From: Perlucidibaca wandonensis
GTDB lineage: Bacteria; Pseudomonadota; Gammaproteobacteria; Pseudomonadales; Moraxellaceae
NCBI RefSeq assembly: GCF_042677145.1
Contig: NZ_JBHTIT010000001.1
Coordinates: 992,001-1,056,000 of the forward strand
Length of the DNA stretch: 64,000 nt
Direction: 5' to 3'
The translations under genes were made by a program, and so were the position numbers. This document shows, piece after piece, positions 27,326-35,809 of the stretch. Below the pieces are notes generated by a model. That model was given only the letters and a program-made list of their open reading frames with translations. It made no database searches and was not told the origin of the DNA. Position 1 is the first letter of the stretch. Every line of letters starts with the position of its first letter.

Positions 27326-27331
27326 ATTATA
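27326..27331 (-). promoter_or_regulatory. Candidate -10 box of tig
   Basis: A perfect TATAAT is present on the minus strand, 75 bp upstream of the tig ATG. The matching -35 region is poor (TTTATT-like at 16-17 bp), so this is a weak call resting on the -10 box and its position. Confidence 0.4.
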
Positions 27332-27411
27332 GAGAATGCGGGGCAGAATAAAAGGCCAAGCGTATTTGGGCGAAACTTTAAGCAATCGAACCAGCATTTG
27401 AGTTTTTCCTG

Positions 27412-27440
27412 TTGACGACCTGCTCGCGGATTCGTAATAT
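27412..27440 (+). promoter_or_regulatory. Strong sigma-70 promoter of the tRNA operon
   Basis: TTGACG (27412-27417), a 17-bp spacer, and TAATAT (27435-27440). It is followed directly by a GC-rich discriminator (GCGGCC), the hallmark of stringently controlled stable-RNA promoters. The AT-rich stretch just upstream (TTTGAGTTTTT) may act as an UP element. The start would lie about 40 bp before tRNA-Pro. Confidence 0.85.
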
Positions 27441-27487
27441 GCGGCCTCGCAAGTCGACGAGCCTTTTGGTAAGTTACTTACGATGTT

Positions 27488-27564
27488 CGGGGTATAGCGC
27501 AGTCCGGTAGCGCGCCTGGTTTGGGACCAGGATGTCGGGAGTTCGAATCTCTCTACCCCGACCA
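27488..27564 (+). tRNA. tRNA-Pro (UGG)
   Basis: Acceptor CGGGGTA pairs with TACCCCG. The anticodon loop TTTGGGA gives anticodon TGG. The T-loop is GTTCGAATC and the CCA is encoded. It is first of three tandem tRNAs. Confidence 0.96.
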
Positions 27565-27592
27565 CTTTTTCAAAGCTTTGGTACTGCGCTTA

Positions 27593-27669
27593 GCGCTCGT
27601 AGCTCAGCTGGATAGAGCATCGGCCTTCTAAGCCGAGGGTCGCAGGTTCGAGTCCTGCCGGGCGCACCA
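27593..27669 (+). tRNA. tRNA-Arg (UCU)
   Basis: Acceptor GCGCTCG pairs with CGGGCGC (one G-U pair). The anticodon stem TCGGC/GCCGA encloses loop CTTCTAA, anticodon TCT. The T-loop is GTTCGAGTC and the CCA is encoded. 28 bp after tRNA-Pro. Confidence 0.95.
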
Positions 27670-27686
27670 AAATGCGCAAACTATGT

Positions 27687-27763
27687 GGTGGCCGTAGCTC
27701 AGTTGGTAGAGTCCCGGATTGTGATTCCGGTTGTCGTGGGTTCGAACCCCATCGGTCACCCCA
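27687..27763 (+). tRNA. tRNA-His (GUG)
   Basis: The extra 5' G (G-1) faces C73, as required for histidyl-tRNA. Acceptor GTGGCCG pairs with CGGTCAC. The anticodon loop ATTGTGATT gives GTG. The T-loop is GTTCGAACC and the CCA is encoded. It closely resembles E. coli hisR. Confidence 0.96.
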
Positions 27764-27805
27764 CTCCCCTTTCGTAACACCCCTCTAAACACTCACTTAC
27801 GATTG

Positions 27806-27831
27806 AATCGCAGCTTGCGGTTGTTTTATTT
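27806..27831 (+). terminator. Probable terminator of the tRNA operon
   Basis: AATCGCA-GCT-TGCGGTT (7 bp, one G-T pair) is followed by GTTTTATTT, 43 bp after tRNA-His. It overlaps the 3' end of the convergent DUF1461 gene by a few bases. Confidence 0.55.
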
Positions 27832-28536
27832 CGTATTGGCTCGCCTTAGCAGCAATATCATCAGCACATAAATTATCAAGCCGAGTAAGCCTAAGCTTGC
27901 GCCAATGCCGGCGAATAGGTCTGGCGCCTTCATCATCGTGCTCATTAACGAGTCTTGGTAAAAGAAAAACCACTCGTGACCGATGGGGAATACCCAATGA
28001 TGTAGCTGATAAAACACGGGCTCGAAACCTGCTAAAGCCAATAGCACAACGAGTGCTGCCAGCAATGCTAGCAATAAGCCTCCCTGCCAGCGCCACTTAA
28101 TCTCATCGATACGATGGCGCAACAGCCATAAGCCCGCCAACGTCAGCCCTGCTATCCAATACAAGGCCACGTGTAGCCAGTCGATTAGCGCGGCAACATC
28201 TTGTAGATGCACTACTTCTGGTTCGCGCAACAGTGCCTTAGTGGCGCCATAAGTATCGGTAAAGCGAATGTCCGCAAGACCTAAGCCGCTATTATGAATC
28301 GCGTGCACGATGGCATTGAACGCTGCTTGCTGCGCACTGGGCGTGATGGTGTCAAAACCTAAAATATAGCGATTCTGCGGGCCAAACTCGGCTATCTGTG
28401 CATGCAAATCTAGCCAGTCATACCAAAGCACATAGCCGTAATTAAACTCGGCATGTAGCCACCAGCTGATGCCTAACGCGACCAGCAGCAGGCCGGCGAG
28501 TACGGCAAACCATGCTGCTTGGTAGCGAAATAGCAT
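27826..28536 (-). CDS. DUF1461 / TIGR01906 integral membrane protein, Lit-like
   Basis: 236 aa with about five membrane spans (9-27, 123-140, 153-172, 210-230 clearest) and a large extracytoplasmic loop (about 30-120). Two family marks are visible. One is the ExxHLxDV pattern (EPEVVHLQDV at 106-115). The other is FYQLHHWVFP (175-184) followed by W, D195 and P205. The DUF1461 family includes Lit, the firmicute lipoprotein intramolecular transacylase, where a conserved His of the HH-F region is important for activity. Whether this gammaproteobacterial member modifies lipoproteins is unknown. It starts at the stop of the RND pump gene (one-base overlap at 28536), so it is the third gene of that operon. 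Confidence 0.8.
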   Translation of the reverse strand: MLFRYQAAWFAVLAGLLLVALGISWWLHAEFNYGYVLWYDWLDLHAQIAEFGPQNRYILGFDTITPSAQQAAFNAIVHAIHNSGLGLADIRFTDTYGATKALLREPEVVHLQDVAALIDWLHVALYWIAGLTLAGLWLLRHRIDEIKWRWQGGLLLALLAALVVLLALAGFEPVFYQLHHWVFPIGHEWFFFYQDSLMSTMMKAPDLFAGIGASLGLLGLIIYVLMILLLRRANTK

Positions 28537-31500
28537 TAGCGCTCCAGCTTGTACCAGAGCGCATAAAGCGCCGGCACAAAGAACAGTGTGATGGCCGTGC
28601 CAACCGCAATGCCGCCAATTAGCACATAGGCCAGAGGGCCCCAGAAGCTATCGAAGGTGAGTGGAATAAAGGCAAAAACAGCGCAGATTGCGGTTAACAC
28701 TACTGGCCTTGCGCGGCGTACAGCAGCCTCGATGACGGCATTCACTGGCGTCATATTCGACGCTAAGTTATCGGCAACTTGCTGGGTCAAAATCAGCGTA
28801 TTACGCATGAGAATGCCGGCCAAACCAATTAAGCCGAGTAAGGCAACAAAGCCAAAGGGTTGGCCGAAAAGCAGCAAGGCTAAAACCGCGCCGATGATGC
28901 CCAAAGGCGCCGTTGCCACCACGATAAACATGCCGACAAAGCTGCGCATCTGCAGCATGACAAAGATCAGCATGAGCGCGATCATCAGCGGCTGCAGCTT
29001 TTGGATGGAGGCGTCGGCCTTGCCAGACTGCTCGACGCTGCCACCGATATCGATACGGTAATCTGGCGGTAGACGATTTCGCAGCTGCTCTGATGCCTGC
29101 CAAATAGTCGCTGTCATGTCATTAGGTTGTGCTCCGGAGACTTCGGCATGGACAGCAATAAAGGGCTCACGGTTATAGCGTTTTAACACCGGCTCTTCGT
29201 AGCGCACAGTGACATCACCAACTTGGGAAAGCGGCACCTTACGGCCATCTGCCGAGCGCAACTCTAGCCCAGCCAAACGCGCCTCAGAGCTACTATGACC
29301 TTTAGCCACCACTTCAACCAAGCGATTGCCTTTACGCAGCTGCGTAATTGGCCCGCCTTCAAGCTCAAATTGCAGCTGGCGCGACACTTCCGCTGGGGTT
29401 AGGCCAATTAAACGCAGGCGTTCGGTGTCCATGGCCACGTGCAAGATCGGTGCCCGCTCATCCCACTCAAGGTGCGGATCACGAATCGCAGGGTTCGCTG
29501 CCATGATTTCGCGCAGCTCTTTGGCAATGCCACGAAGCTTCTGCACGTCGGGGCCAACGACACGAAAGCTCACCGGCCAAGTCACAGGTGGTCCGTATAG
29601 CAGGCTGGTGACACGTACTCGAGCCTCAGGGAACTCACCACCATCGATGCGCTTTTGCAGCGTCGCGATAATCGTGTCGCGGTCTTCTTTGTTATGACCT
29701 ACTGCTACCATTTTCGCGAAAGCAGGATCAGGCTGTTCGGGCAAGATCGAGATAAAGAAGCGTGGCGCACCGCCGCCAAGGTAGGTCGACAGCGTGCTGA
29801 CTTCTGGCATGTCATGCAAAATCGCTTCTAACTTACGCGCGGTTTTATCGGTGACATCGATCGACGTGCCCTGCGGCATCGAGATGCTAATCATTACTTC
29901 TGGGCGATCTGAACTGGGGAAGAATTGCTTCTCTACTACAGTGGCCATGGCGATTATAGACAGTACGAGAATGCCTAAGGTGGCCATTACAACTAGGCCG
30001 CGATTCGCCACACAGCGGCGAACCCACGAGCGCATCCGGACATAGCCCGGTGTGTCATAGGGCGAATGGCCTTCGCTATGACTTGGGTTTGGCAACAATT
30101 TCACACCTAAATACGGCGTGAATGTCACCGCAACTAGCCATGAAACCATGAGCGAAATTGCCAACACCCAGAAGATATTGCCGGCGTATTCGCCAACACC
30201 CGATTTAGCAAATCCAATCGGCACAAAACCCGCCACGGTCACTAAGGTGCCAAAGAGCATTGGGGCAGCTGTCACTTTCCATGCATACGACGCTGCACGC
30301 ACACGATCTAAGCCTTCCTCCATCTTCACGATCATCATTTCGATGGCAATAATGGCGTCATCGACCAAAAGCCCGAGCGCCAAAATCAATGCACCTAAGG
30401 TGATGCGATCGAGGTTGATATTCATGCTCAGCATGATCAAAAAGCTCAGCCCGAGCGTGATGGGAATAGCGATACCGACCACGATGCCAGCACGTAGACC
30501 AATGGCGACCACACTCACCGCCATCACCACCAACATGGCGACTAAGAACTTGAATTGAAATAAGTTTACTGCTGCTGAAATCGCATGCGCTTGGTTGGTC
30601 ATGGCTTTAAATTCCATGCCCAAAGGCAAGCGTGCCTGTTCTGCGGTAATAAAATCAGCCAAGCGATCGCCTAAATCGAGGCCATTTTCGCCCTTCTTCA
30701 TCACCATGCCGATGAGCAACGCATCTTCGCCACGCGAGCGCACCACATACTGGCGCGGTTCTTCGTAGCCTTGGCGAATACTGGCAACGTCTTGCAAGCG
30801 GATCAGCTTATTACCGATGCGAATCGGCACAGTAGCGAGCTGCTCGAGCTTGCTTAAATCATTATCGAGGCGGACATAAATTCGCGGCCCAGCCGACTCA
30901 AAACGACCGGCAGGAAGCAGGCGATTATCTTCTTCAATAGCGGCAAAAATCTGCTGCGGCACGATGCCTAGGTTGACCAACTTTTGGCTATCAAACTCGA
31001 GGTATACCTTCTGCTTAGGCTCGCCAATAACAATGACTTTCTGAACGCCCTTAACACGGCCTAGGCGATCGCGAATACCGTCTAACGTGCTCAGTGCATC
31101 GCGCATCGGCAGGCCCGGTGCGGTCAGCGACAGCACACTGAAATAGACATCGGCAAAATCATCGTTTGATATTGGCCCAATGACGCCTTGTGGCAGCAAT
31201 GGCGCCAGATCTTGCATGCGTTTGCGCACTTCATAGAACAAATGCGGCATCTTTTCACTAAGCGTGGCGTCATCAAACTCAATAACAATATCGACTCGGC
31301 CAGGATGGATAATGCTTTCGATATGATAAACATTCTCTACTTCCTGGATACGCCGTTCGATCGGGTCGGCGAGCTGGCGCTGAATCTCCTCAGGCGAAGC
31401 GCCTGGCCATTGCGCCGATACCATCATGATGCGAACGGTAAATGCTGGGTCTTCAGCACGGCCTAGGGCAACAAAGGAGTAAATGCCGGCAAAAATCGAT

Positions 31501-31568
31501 AGCACTAGAAAAAATAAGGTGAGTGCTCGTTGCTTTACCGCTATCGCCGATAGATTGGGAAAGCTCAC
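28536..31568 (-). CDS. RND efflux pump inner-membrane transporter (TriC/HAE1-like)
   Basis: 1010 aa, AcrB superfamily. Layout: N-terminal helix, first periplasmic half (about 35-335), a block of helices (about 336-500), second porter half (about 560-860), final helices. The proton-relay pair is present as DD in ALGLLVDDAIIAIEMM within TM4. The opening sequence MSFPNLSAIAVKQRALTLFFLVL and GRAEDPAFTVR resemble the TriC/VexH branch of drug-type pumps rather than metal CusA pumps. It overlaps the adaptor gene by 4 bp. No outer-membrane channel gene is nearby, so a TolC-type partner must be encoded elsewhere. Substrates cannot be read from the sequence. Confidence 0.94.
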   Translation of the reverse strand: MSFPNLSAIAVKQRALTLFFLVLSIFAGIYSFVALGRAEDPAFTVRIMMVSAQWPGASPEEIQRQLADPIERRIQEVENVYHIESIIHPGRVDIVIEFDDATLSEKMPHLFYEVRKRMQDLAPLLPQGVIGPISNDDFADVYFSVLSLTAPGLPMRDALSTLDGIRDRLGRVKGVQKVIVIGEPKQKVYLEFDSQKLVNLGIVPQQIFAAIEEDNRLLPAGRFESAGPRIYVRLDNDLSKLEQLATVPIRIGNKLIRLQDVASIRQGYEEPRQYVVRSRGEDALLIGMVMKKGENGLDLGDRLADFITAEQARLPLGMEFKAMTNQAHAISAAVNLFQFKFLVAMLVVMAVSVVAIGLRAGIVVGIAIPITLGLSFLIMLSMNINLDRITLGALILALGLLVDDAIIAIEMMIVKMEEGLDRVRAASYAWKVTAAPMLFGTLVTVAGFVPIGFAKSGVGEYAGNIFWVLAISLMVSWLVAVTFTPYLGVKLLPNPSHSEGHSPYDTPGYVRMRSWVRRCVANRGLVVMATLGILVLSIIAMATVVEKQFFPSSDRPEVMISISMPQGTSIDVTDKTARKLEAILHDMPEVSTLSTYLGGGAPRFFISILPEQPDPAFAKMVAVGHNKEDRDTIIATLQKRIDGGEFPEARVRVTSLLYGPPVTWPVSFRVVGPDVQKLRGIAKELREIMAANPAIRDPHLEWDERAPILHVAMDTERLRLIGLTPAEVSRQLQFELEGGPITQLRKGNRLVEVVAKGHSSSEARLAGLELRSADGRKVPLSQVGDVTVRYEEPVLKRYNREPFIAVHAEVSGAQPNDMTATIWQASEQLRNRLPPDYRIDIGGSVEQSGKADASIQKLQPLMIALMLIFVMLQMRSFVGMFIVVATAPLGIIGAVLALLLFGQPFGFVALLGLIGLAGILMRNTLILTQQVADNLASNMTPVNAVIEAAVRRARPVVLTAICAVFAFIPLTFDSFWGPLAYVLIGGIAVGTAITLFFVPALYALWYKLER

Positions 31569-32608
31569 TGCGCTAACTCCCGCACCGCCATGCCGGGCTT
31601 CAATAAATGCGTGCCGAGCACAATCAGCGATGTGTTGGCAGGGATCTCAGCCTTAATGCGTGCAGTTTCGCTGCTGAGCAAAGTCACTACAACCGGCATC
31701 GGTTGCGCCTTACCTTCTTTGATTAACCAAACGTGCGGGCCTTTACCGCGCTCATCCAAAGCACCTAGCGGCACTTCTAAAGTATTTTCAGTTAGGCTTG
31801 GCACGGCAAAGCGCGTTTGCATAATGGCGCCTAAGGCAGGCGCGGTGCTGGCGCCAACTAATTTATAGCGGGCGCGCTGAGTCCGACTCATGGCATCAAG
31901 AGCACCAGCTTTTTCGCTGAGCTTAATCGCTTCTTTCTTGCCTTCAGCGGTGATGATTTCACCTAATTCAGGTACTGGCATGCGATCGGGGAAAAATACT
32001 TCAACTTCGCGCTCGCCATCTTGAGCAAATACCGCAACGGCTTGCCCCGCAGCAACGACTTGGCCCGGCTCACCGGTGACATCTAGCAACAAACCATTTG
32101 ATGGTGCACGCAAGACGTTATAAGCACTGGCATTTTTCGCTTGCAGTAATTGAGACTGCGCGGCGTTCGCGCGGGCTTTCGCTTCACGCTCGGTGAGATC
32201 TGTGCGGTCTAAGAATTGCTTGCTGATAAAGCCTTTATCAAATAGCTCCTGCTGACGAGCAGTCTCGGCTTTCGCTGTGGCCAATGCCGCAGCAGCTGAT
32301 GTATTTTCAGCTTGAGCTGCACGCATGGTAGCGGCGTTATCGCTAGGGTCTTGGCGAAATAGCACTTGGCCGACCTTCACATGCTCACCAGCATTAACCA
32401 AACGCTCAGCGATTTGACCACTCACGCGAAACGCGACTGGCGACTCAACTTTCGCGCGCACAATGCCAGTCAGCGATAGCGCAATGCCATCACCGCTTTG
32501 AATTTTTTGAGTTTTCACCCAAGGCGAGGTGTCTTCGCTAGGTGCAGGCGCTTGCGAACAAGCCATGATGACAGCAGACAGACCGAGTACTACCCCAACT
32601 TTCAACAT
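31565..32608 (-). CDS. RND efflux periplasmic adaptor (membrane fusion protein), lipoprotein
   Basis: 347 aa. It has a lipoprotein signal with lipobox IMAC (Cys at 17), followed by a barrel-sandwich (lipoyl) half PVAFRVSGQIAERLVNAGEHVKVGQVLFRQD. A helical hairpin of about 95-155 is rich in Ala/Gln/Glu, and the second lipoyl half reads NVLRAPSNGLLLDVTGEPGQVVAAGQ. Beta-barrel and membrane-proximal domains complete the protein. It links the pump to an outer-membrane channel and should be expressed with it (4-bp overlap). Regulation is not visible; no TetR/LysR gene is adjacent. Confidence 0.92.
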   Translation of the reverse strand: MLKVGVVLGLSAVIMACSQAPAPSEDTSPWVKTQKIQSGDGIALSLTGIVRAKVESPVAFRVSGQIAERLVNAGEHVKVGQVLFRQDPSDNAATMRAAQAENTSAAAALATAKAETARQQELFDKGFISKQFLDRTDLTEREAKARANAAQSQLLQAKNASAYNVLRAPSNGLLLDVTGEPGQVVAAGQAVAVFAQDGEREVEVFFPDRMPVPELGEIITAEGKKEAIKLSEKAGALDAMSRTQRARYKLVGASTAPALGAIMQTRFAVPSLTENTLEVPLGALDERGKGPHVWLIKEGKAQPMPVVVTLLSSETARIKAEIPANTSLIVLGTHLLKPGMAVRELAQ

Positions 32609-32781
32609 GCGTATTGTCCTACAAAACCGAATTATGTCTGATTATTCCCGATTCCGCTGAGAGATGACAGTTTAAAAGGCGCTTATGCGTTCATTTTAAT
32701 GTACTACCGAGTAAATCAAACCTAACTGAGCCAACACAAGGCACAATAGCGGCTTCCGCAGCAGCTGCAAAGAGTCGTTAA

Positions 32782-34113
32782 ATGCCGCCATCACCCCGCT
32801 ACCACCATATTCATCAAGACATCGGCCCATGGATGCTGGCACTTGGCGGCTGTGGCGAATTTGGCGCTAACCTCACGCTCTATGGCAGCGCTGGTGTGTG
32901 GATAGCCGTCGATTGCGGTATGGCGATGAATAGTAATGAGGCCGGCATCACCGAAGTCTCGGTGCCTAGCTTAGCGGCCTTAGACAAACTCGATATTCGT
33001 ATTGAGGCGCTATTAATCACGCATGGACATGAAGATCACATCGGCGCGATTCCTGCTTTATGGCGCAAGCTTCGCTGCCCGATTTATGCCACGGCTCATA
33101 CGCACAGATTAATCAGTGCCAAGCTTAATCCGAATGAAAATGGCCCACGACAAATCATGGTTAAGCCCATGCAAACCGTGAGCGTTGGCCCGTTTAGCGC
33201 GCAATGGCTGCCCGTCACTCACTCCATTCCCGAGGCGCAAGCTATTTGCCTTGAAGTCGCTGGCAAACGCCTCTACCACAGCGGCGACTGGAAGCTCGAC
33301 GCGCAGCCCATGGTTGGTCCATTGACTGCACAGGCCGCGCTGCAACAGCTGGGGCGTGCCGGCGTAGATGTTGTTATTGGCGACTCCACCAATGCCACTG
33401 TCGCAGGCTCGAGCCGCTCCGAACAAGAGGTTGCACAAAGCTTGGCGAAGGCAATGAAAACTGCCAGCGGCCGTCTTGTGGTGGTGTGTTTCGCCAGCAA
33501 TGTGGCGCGCATGCACAGCATTGTTGCCGCCGCCGATCGTGTTGATCGCTATAGCGGCGTGCTTGGCCGCAGCATCGCAACACATGTTGGCGCCAGCCGT
33601 GCCAGTGGCTATTTAGACACCGACACGAAGCTACTACCAAATTGGGAGCTAGGCTTTTTACCGCGAGAACAACAATGCTGGATAGCTACTGGCAGTCAAG
33701 CTGAGCCAGGCTCTGCCTTGGTGCGCTTGAGCATGGGTAATCATCCCGCGTTTGGCCTGCAAGCCGGTGATACCGTATTGTTTTCATCACGCGTGATACC
33801 AGGCCACGAACAAGCGCTAGAGCAGCTATGCCAGCGCTTGCGTGAGCTTGGTGTGCACATTATTGACGATGACGCCCTGCACGCCTCTGGCCATCCGCCA
33901 GTAGAAGACTTAACCACGCTTTATGGCTGGCTAAAGCCGCGCTATTTACTACCCGTGCATGGCGAGACTCGGCATCAAGAGGCGCATATGCAGGTCGGTC
34001 GTACGCTGGGTATGGATGGCATCGTGCCGCGCAATGGCGACTTGATTTCGCTCACTGGCAAACCGTTTATTGCTGGCAGCACCGTGGTAGGGAAAATCCT
34101 GCAGCAGCGCTAA
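32782..34113 (+). CDS. Ribonuclease J-like beta-CASP metallo-beta-lactamase
   Basis: 443 aa. Metal motif HGHEDHIG at 81-88, GDSTNA, the beta-CASP switch SSRVIPGHE, and ASGHPPVEDL and PVHGETRH near the C-terminus match the RNase J order of motifs. It opens with LGGCGEFGANLTLYGSAGVWIAVDCGM, equivalent to the RNase J start GGxGEIGxN. It is about 110 residues shorter than Bacillus RNase J1 and appears to lack the C-terminal domain needed there for dimer/tetramer contacts. RNase J is uncommon in Gammaproteobacteria, which rely on RNase E. Nuclease activity is plausible, but substrate polarity is unknown. It is transcribed divergently from the RND operon. Confidence 0.82.
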   Translation: MPPSPRYHHIHQDIGPWMLALGGCGEFGANLTLYGSAGVWIAVDCGMAMNSNEAGITEVSVPSLAALDKLDIRIEALLITHGHEDHIGAIPALWRKLRCPIYATAHTHRLISAKLNPNENGPRQIMVKPMQTVSVGPFSAQWLPVTHSIPEAQAICLEVAGKRLYHSGDWKLDAQPMVGPLTAQAALQQLGRAGVDVVIGDSTNATVAGSSRSEQEVAQSLAKAMKTASGRLVVVCFASNVARMHSIVAAADRVDRYSGVLGRSIATHVGASRASGYLDTDTKLLPNWELGFLPREQQCWIATGSQAEPGSALVRLSMGNHPAFGLQAGDTVLFSSRVIPGHEQALEQLCQRLRELGVHIIDDDALHASGHPPVEDLTTLYGWLKPRYLLPVHGETRHQEAHMQVGRTLGMDGIVPRNGDLISLTGKPFIAGSTVVGKILQQR

Positions 34114-34130
34114 TTCACGCACAAAGCCAC

Positions 34131-34151
34131 GTCATTTTTTTGGCAAATGAC
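34131..34151 (+). other. Short inverted repeat after the RNase J-like gene
   Basis: GTCATTT-TTTTGGC-AAATGAC forms a 7-bp stem with a 7-nt loop, 17 bp past the stop. The poly-T is in the loop rather than downstream, so termination is doubtful. An operator for the following gene pair is an alternative. Confidence 0.3.
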
Positions 34152-34207
34152 AAGCTCACTAGTCGCGCGTAAACTTGATCGCATTAAAAAATAAAAAGAA
34201 TTTCATT

Positions 34208-35809
34208 ATGCTCAGCACTTATGTTCGCTTAGTCGCACTTGCCGCATTCTCAATATTTCTCAACGCTTGCGGTGGCGATACTAGTACCGTCTTTAACGGC
34301 ACTAGTAGCACAGCTGCACAAGCTGAGCGCGGCCCTGAATACAGTGACGTCGATCGCCCAGAACCGGGCCTACAAGGGCAAATCCCACTGGCAAATCAGC
34401 TTAGTGGTGATGCTGCCAAAGGCTATCGCAAAGGCCTTAAGCTAGTCGGCCAAAACACTATTTTAGATCGTGGCGCCAATTTCTCCATGGCTTGGATTGG
34501 CGACTGTGCTTATGTCACTACCACATCTCCTGGGCAGATTTTTGGCCCACTCGCGTCGCCCTATGCCGATGCTAAGTTTAACCCACTCAACGGCATGGCC
34601 GTCATCGATGCTAGCGACCCGGCAAACCCTAAGCTTGTACAAATTTTGCAAAGCCCAGCCATGCTCGCGCCGCATGAGTCCTTACAGGCTAACGAAGCCC
34701 GAAAAATTATTGTAGCCGCCCGTGGCGGCGGCACAGCTTTTGATGTCTACGATGCTAGCGACTGTAAAAACCCAAAGCTTAGTGCCTCTATTAACGTTGG
34801 CATTGGCATTACCTTGCCTGAACTGCCCATCATTAGCGAAATATTGTCTGGCATCCCTGGTGGCCTAAACGCGATTGATGTCGGCCTACCTTTTATGGGG
34901 CACGCCCTGTGCCTGAGCCATGACGGCAAGACAGCCTTTGCCACCAGCTCCGCCTCAACCAACGCTGTCATCAATATCGATGACATCAAAAAGCCCTATT
35001 TAATGCACTTGTTTGCGCCAGCTGGCCACGACTGCGGCTTAAACCCCGACGATGATCGCTTGTATTTAGCGCAGTTTGGGTTCGTTGCTCTTGGTGTTGG
35101 CCTGCCTAACGGCCCTGCTGTCGGGCAAAATGGCATGGGTATTTACGATATCAGTAGCATCAAAAATCGCAGCGTTGGCACCAGCCCATTTTTATTCAGC
35201 ACCGCCCCTCCGCAAATTAGCTTTTTACCGTGGACCAACGTGCTCATTGGCGAAGCGCCAACAGCGGGCTCGCATACCGCGCGCTGGTTCAAAAACAAAG
35301 GCCGCACCTATCTCTACTCTAGCGATGAGTGGCCCACCGCTGGCGTCTGCCCATGGGCCTTTGGCCGCATCATTGATATCACCGATGAGACCAAGCCACG
35401 CATTGTTTCCAATATAAAGCTCGAAGTGAATGAGCTCGATAATTGCCTAGAAACAGAGCTTGATGTTGCCAATTACTCAGCGCATTACGTTGGCTTCGAC
35501 AACGCGAATGAAGCCACCATGCTATTTACCACGCACTACACTGGCGGCCTGCGCGTTTGGGACATCCATGACCCAGAGCACCCAAAAGAGATCGCTTACT
35601 GGCACCCTGTTCCCAATACAAAGACGCCTACTGTGCCGCTTTCAGAGTTTTTTGGCAGCTCTGGAGACCGCTGGGATGCAGTGCCAACTTATGTGCGTTA
35701 CCGCCCTGAAACCGGCCATATTTGGATAGCTAGCTATAGCGCCGGCTTTCAGATTTTAGCCTTCACGCCATCGGCAGGCCCAACCGTACCGAAACCAACC
35801 GGCCGCTAA
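34208..35809 (+). CDS. LVIVD-type beta-propeller lipoprotein, secreted, unknown function
   Basis: 533 aa from the ATG at 34208 (a TTG at 34175 is possible but lies in an A-rich leader). It has a lipoprotein signal with lipobox LNAC followed by GGD, a residue context compatible with outer-membrane sorting. The rest is a chain of beta-propeller-like blades of the LVIVD type: GMAVIDASDPANPKLVQIL, FDVYDASDCKNPKLSASINV, GIYDISSIKN, GRIIDITDETKPRIVSNIKL and GLRVWDIHDPEHPKEIAYW. Several Cys (DC, GDC, HDCG, GVCPW, NCLE) could form disulfides. Its stop overlaps the ATG of the next membrane protein by one base, so the two are coupled. Function not recognised; a surface-binding or sensing role is inference. 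Confidence 0.8.
   Translation: MLSTYVRLVALAAFSIFLNACGGDTSTVFNGTSSTAAQAERGPEYSDVDRPEPGLQGQIPLANQLSGDAAKGYRKGLKLVGQNTILDRGANFSMAWIGDCAYVTTTSPGQIFGPLASPYADAKFNPLNGMAVIDASDPANPKLVQILQSPAMLAPHESLQANEARKIIVAARGGGTAFDVYDASDCKNPKLSASINVGIGITLPELPIISEILSGIPGGLNAIDVGLPFMGHALCLSHDGKTAFATSSASTNAVINIDDIKKPYLMHLFAPAGHDCGLNPDDDRLYLAQFGFVALGVGLPNGPAVGQNGMGIYDISSIKNRSVGTSPFLFSTAPPQISFLPWTNVLIGEAPTAGSHTARWFKNKGRTYLYSSDEWPTAGVCPWAFGRIIDITDETKPRIVSNIKLEVNELDNCLETELDVANYSAHYVGFDNANEATMLFTTHYTGGLRVWDIHDPEHPKEIAYWHPVPNTKTPTVPLSEFFGSSGDRWDAVPTYVRYRPETGHIWIASYSAGFQILAFTPSAGPTVPKPTGR

Noticed and set aside
27687..27763. tRNA-His as an attachment site for the 20-kb accessory block
   Set aside because: No direct repeat of the tRNA 3' end was found near 48.2 kb and no integrase is present.
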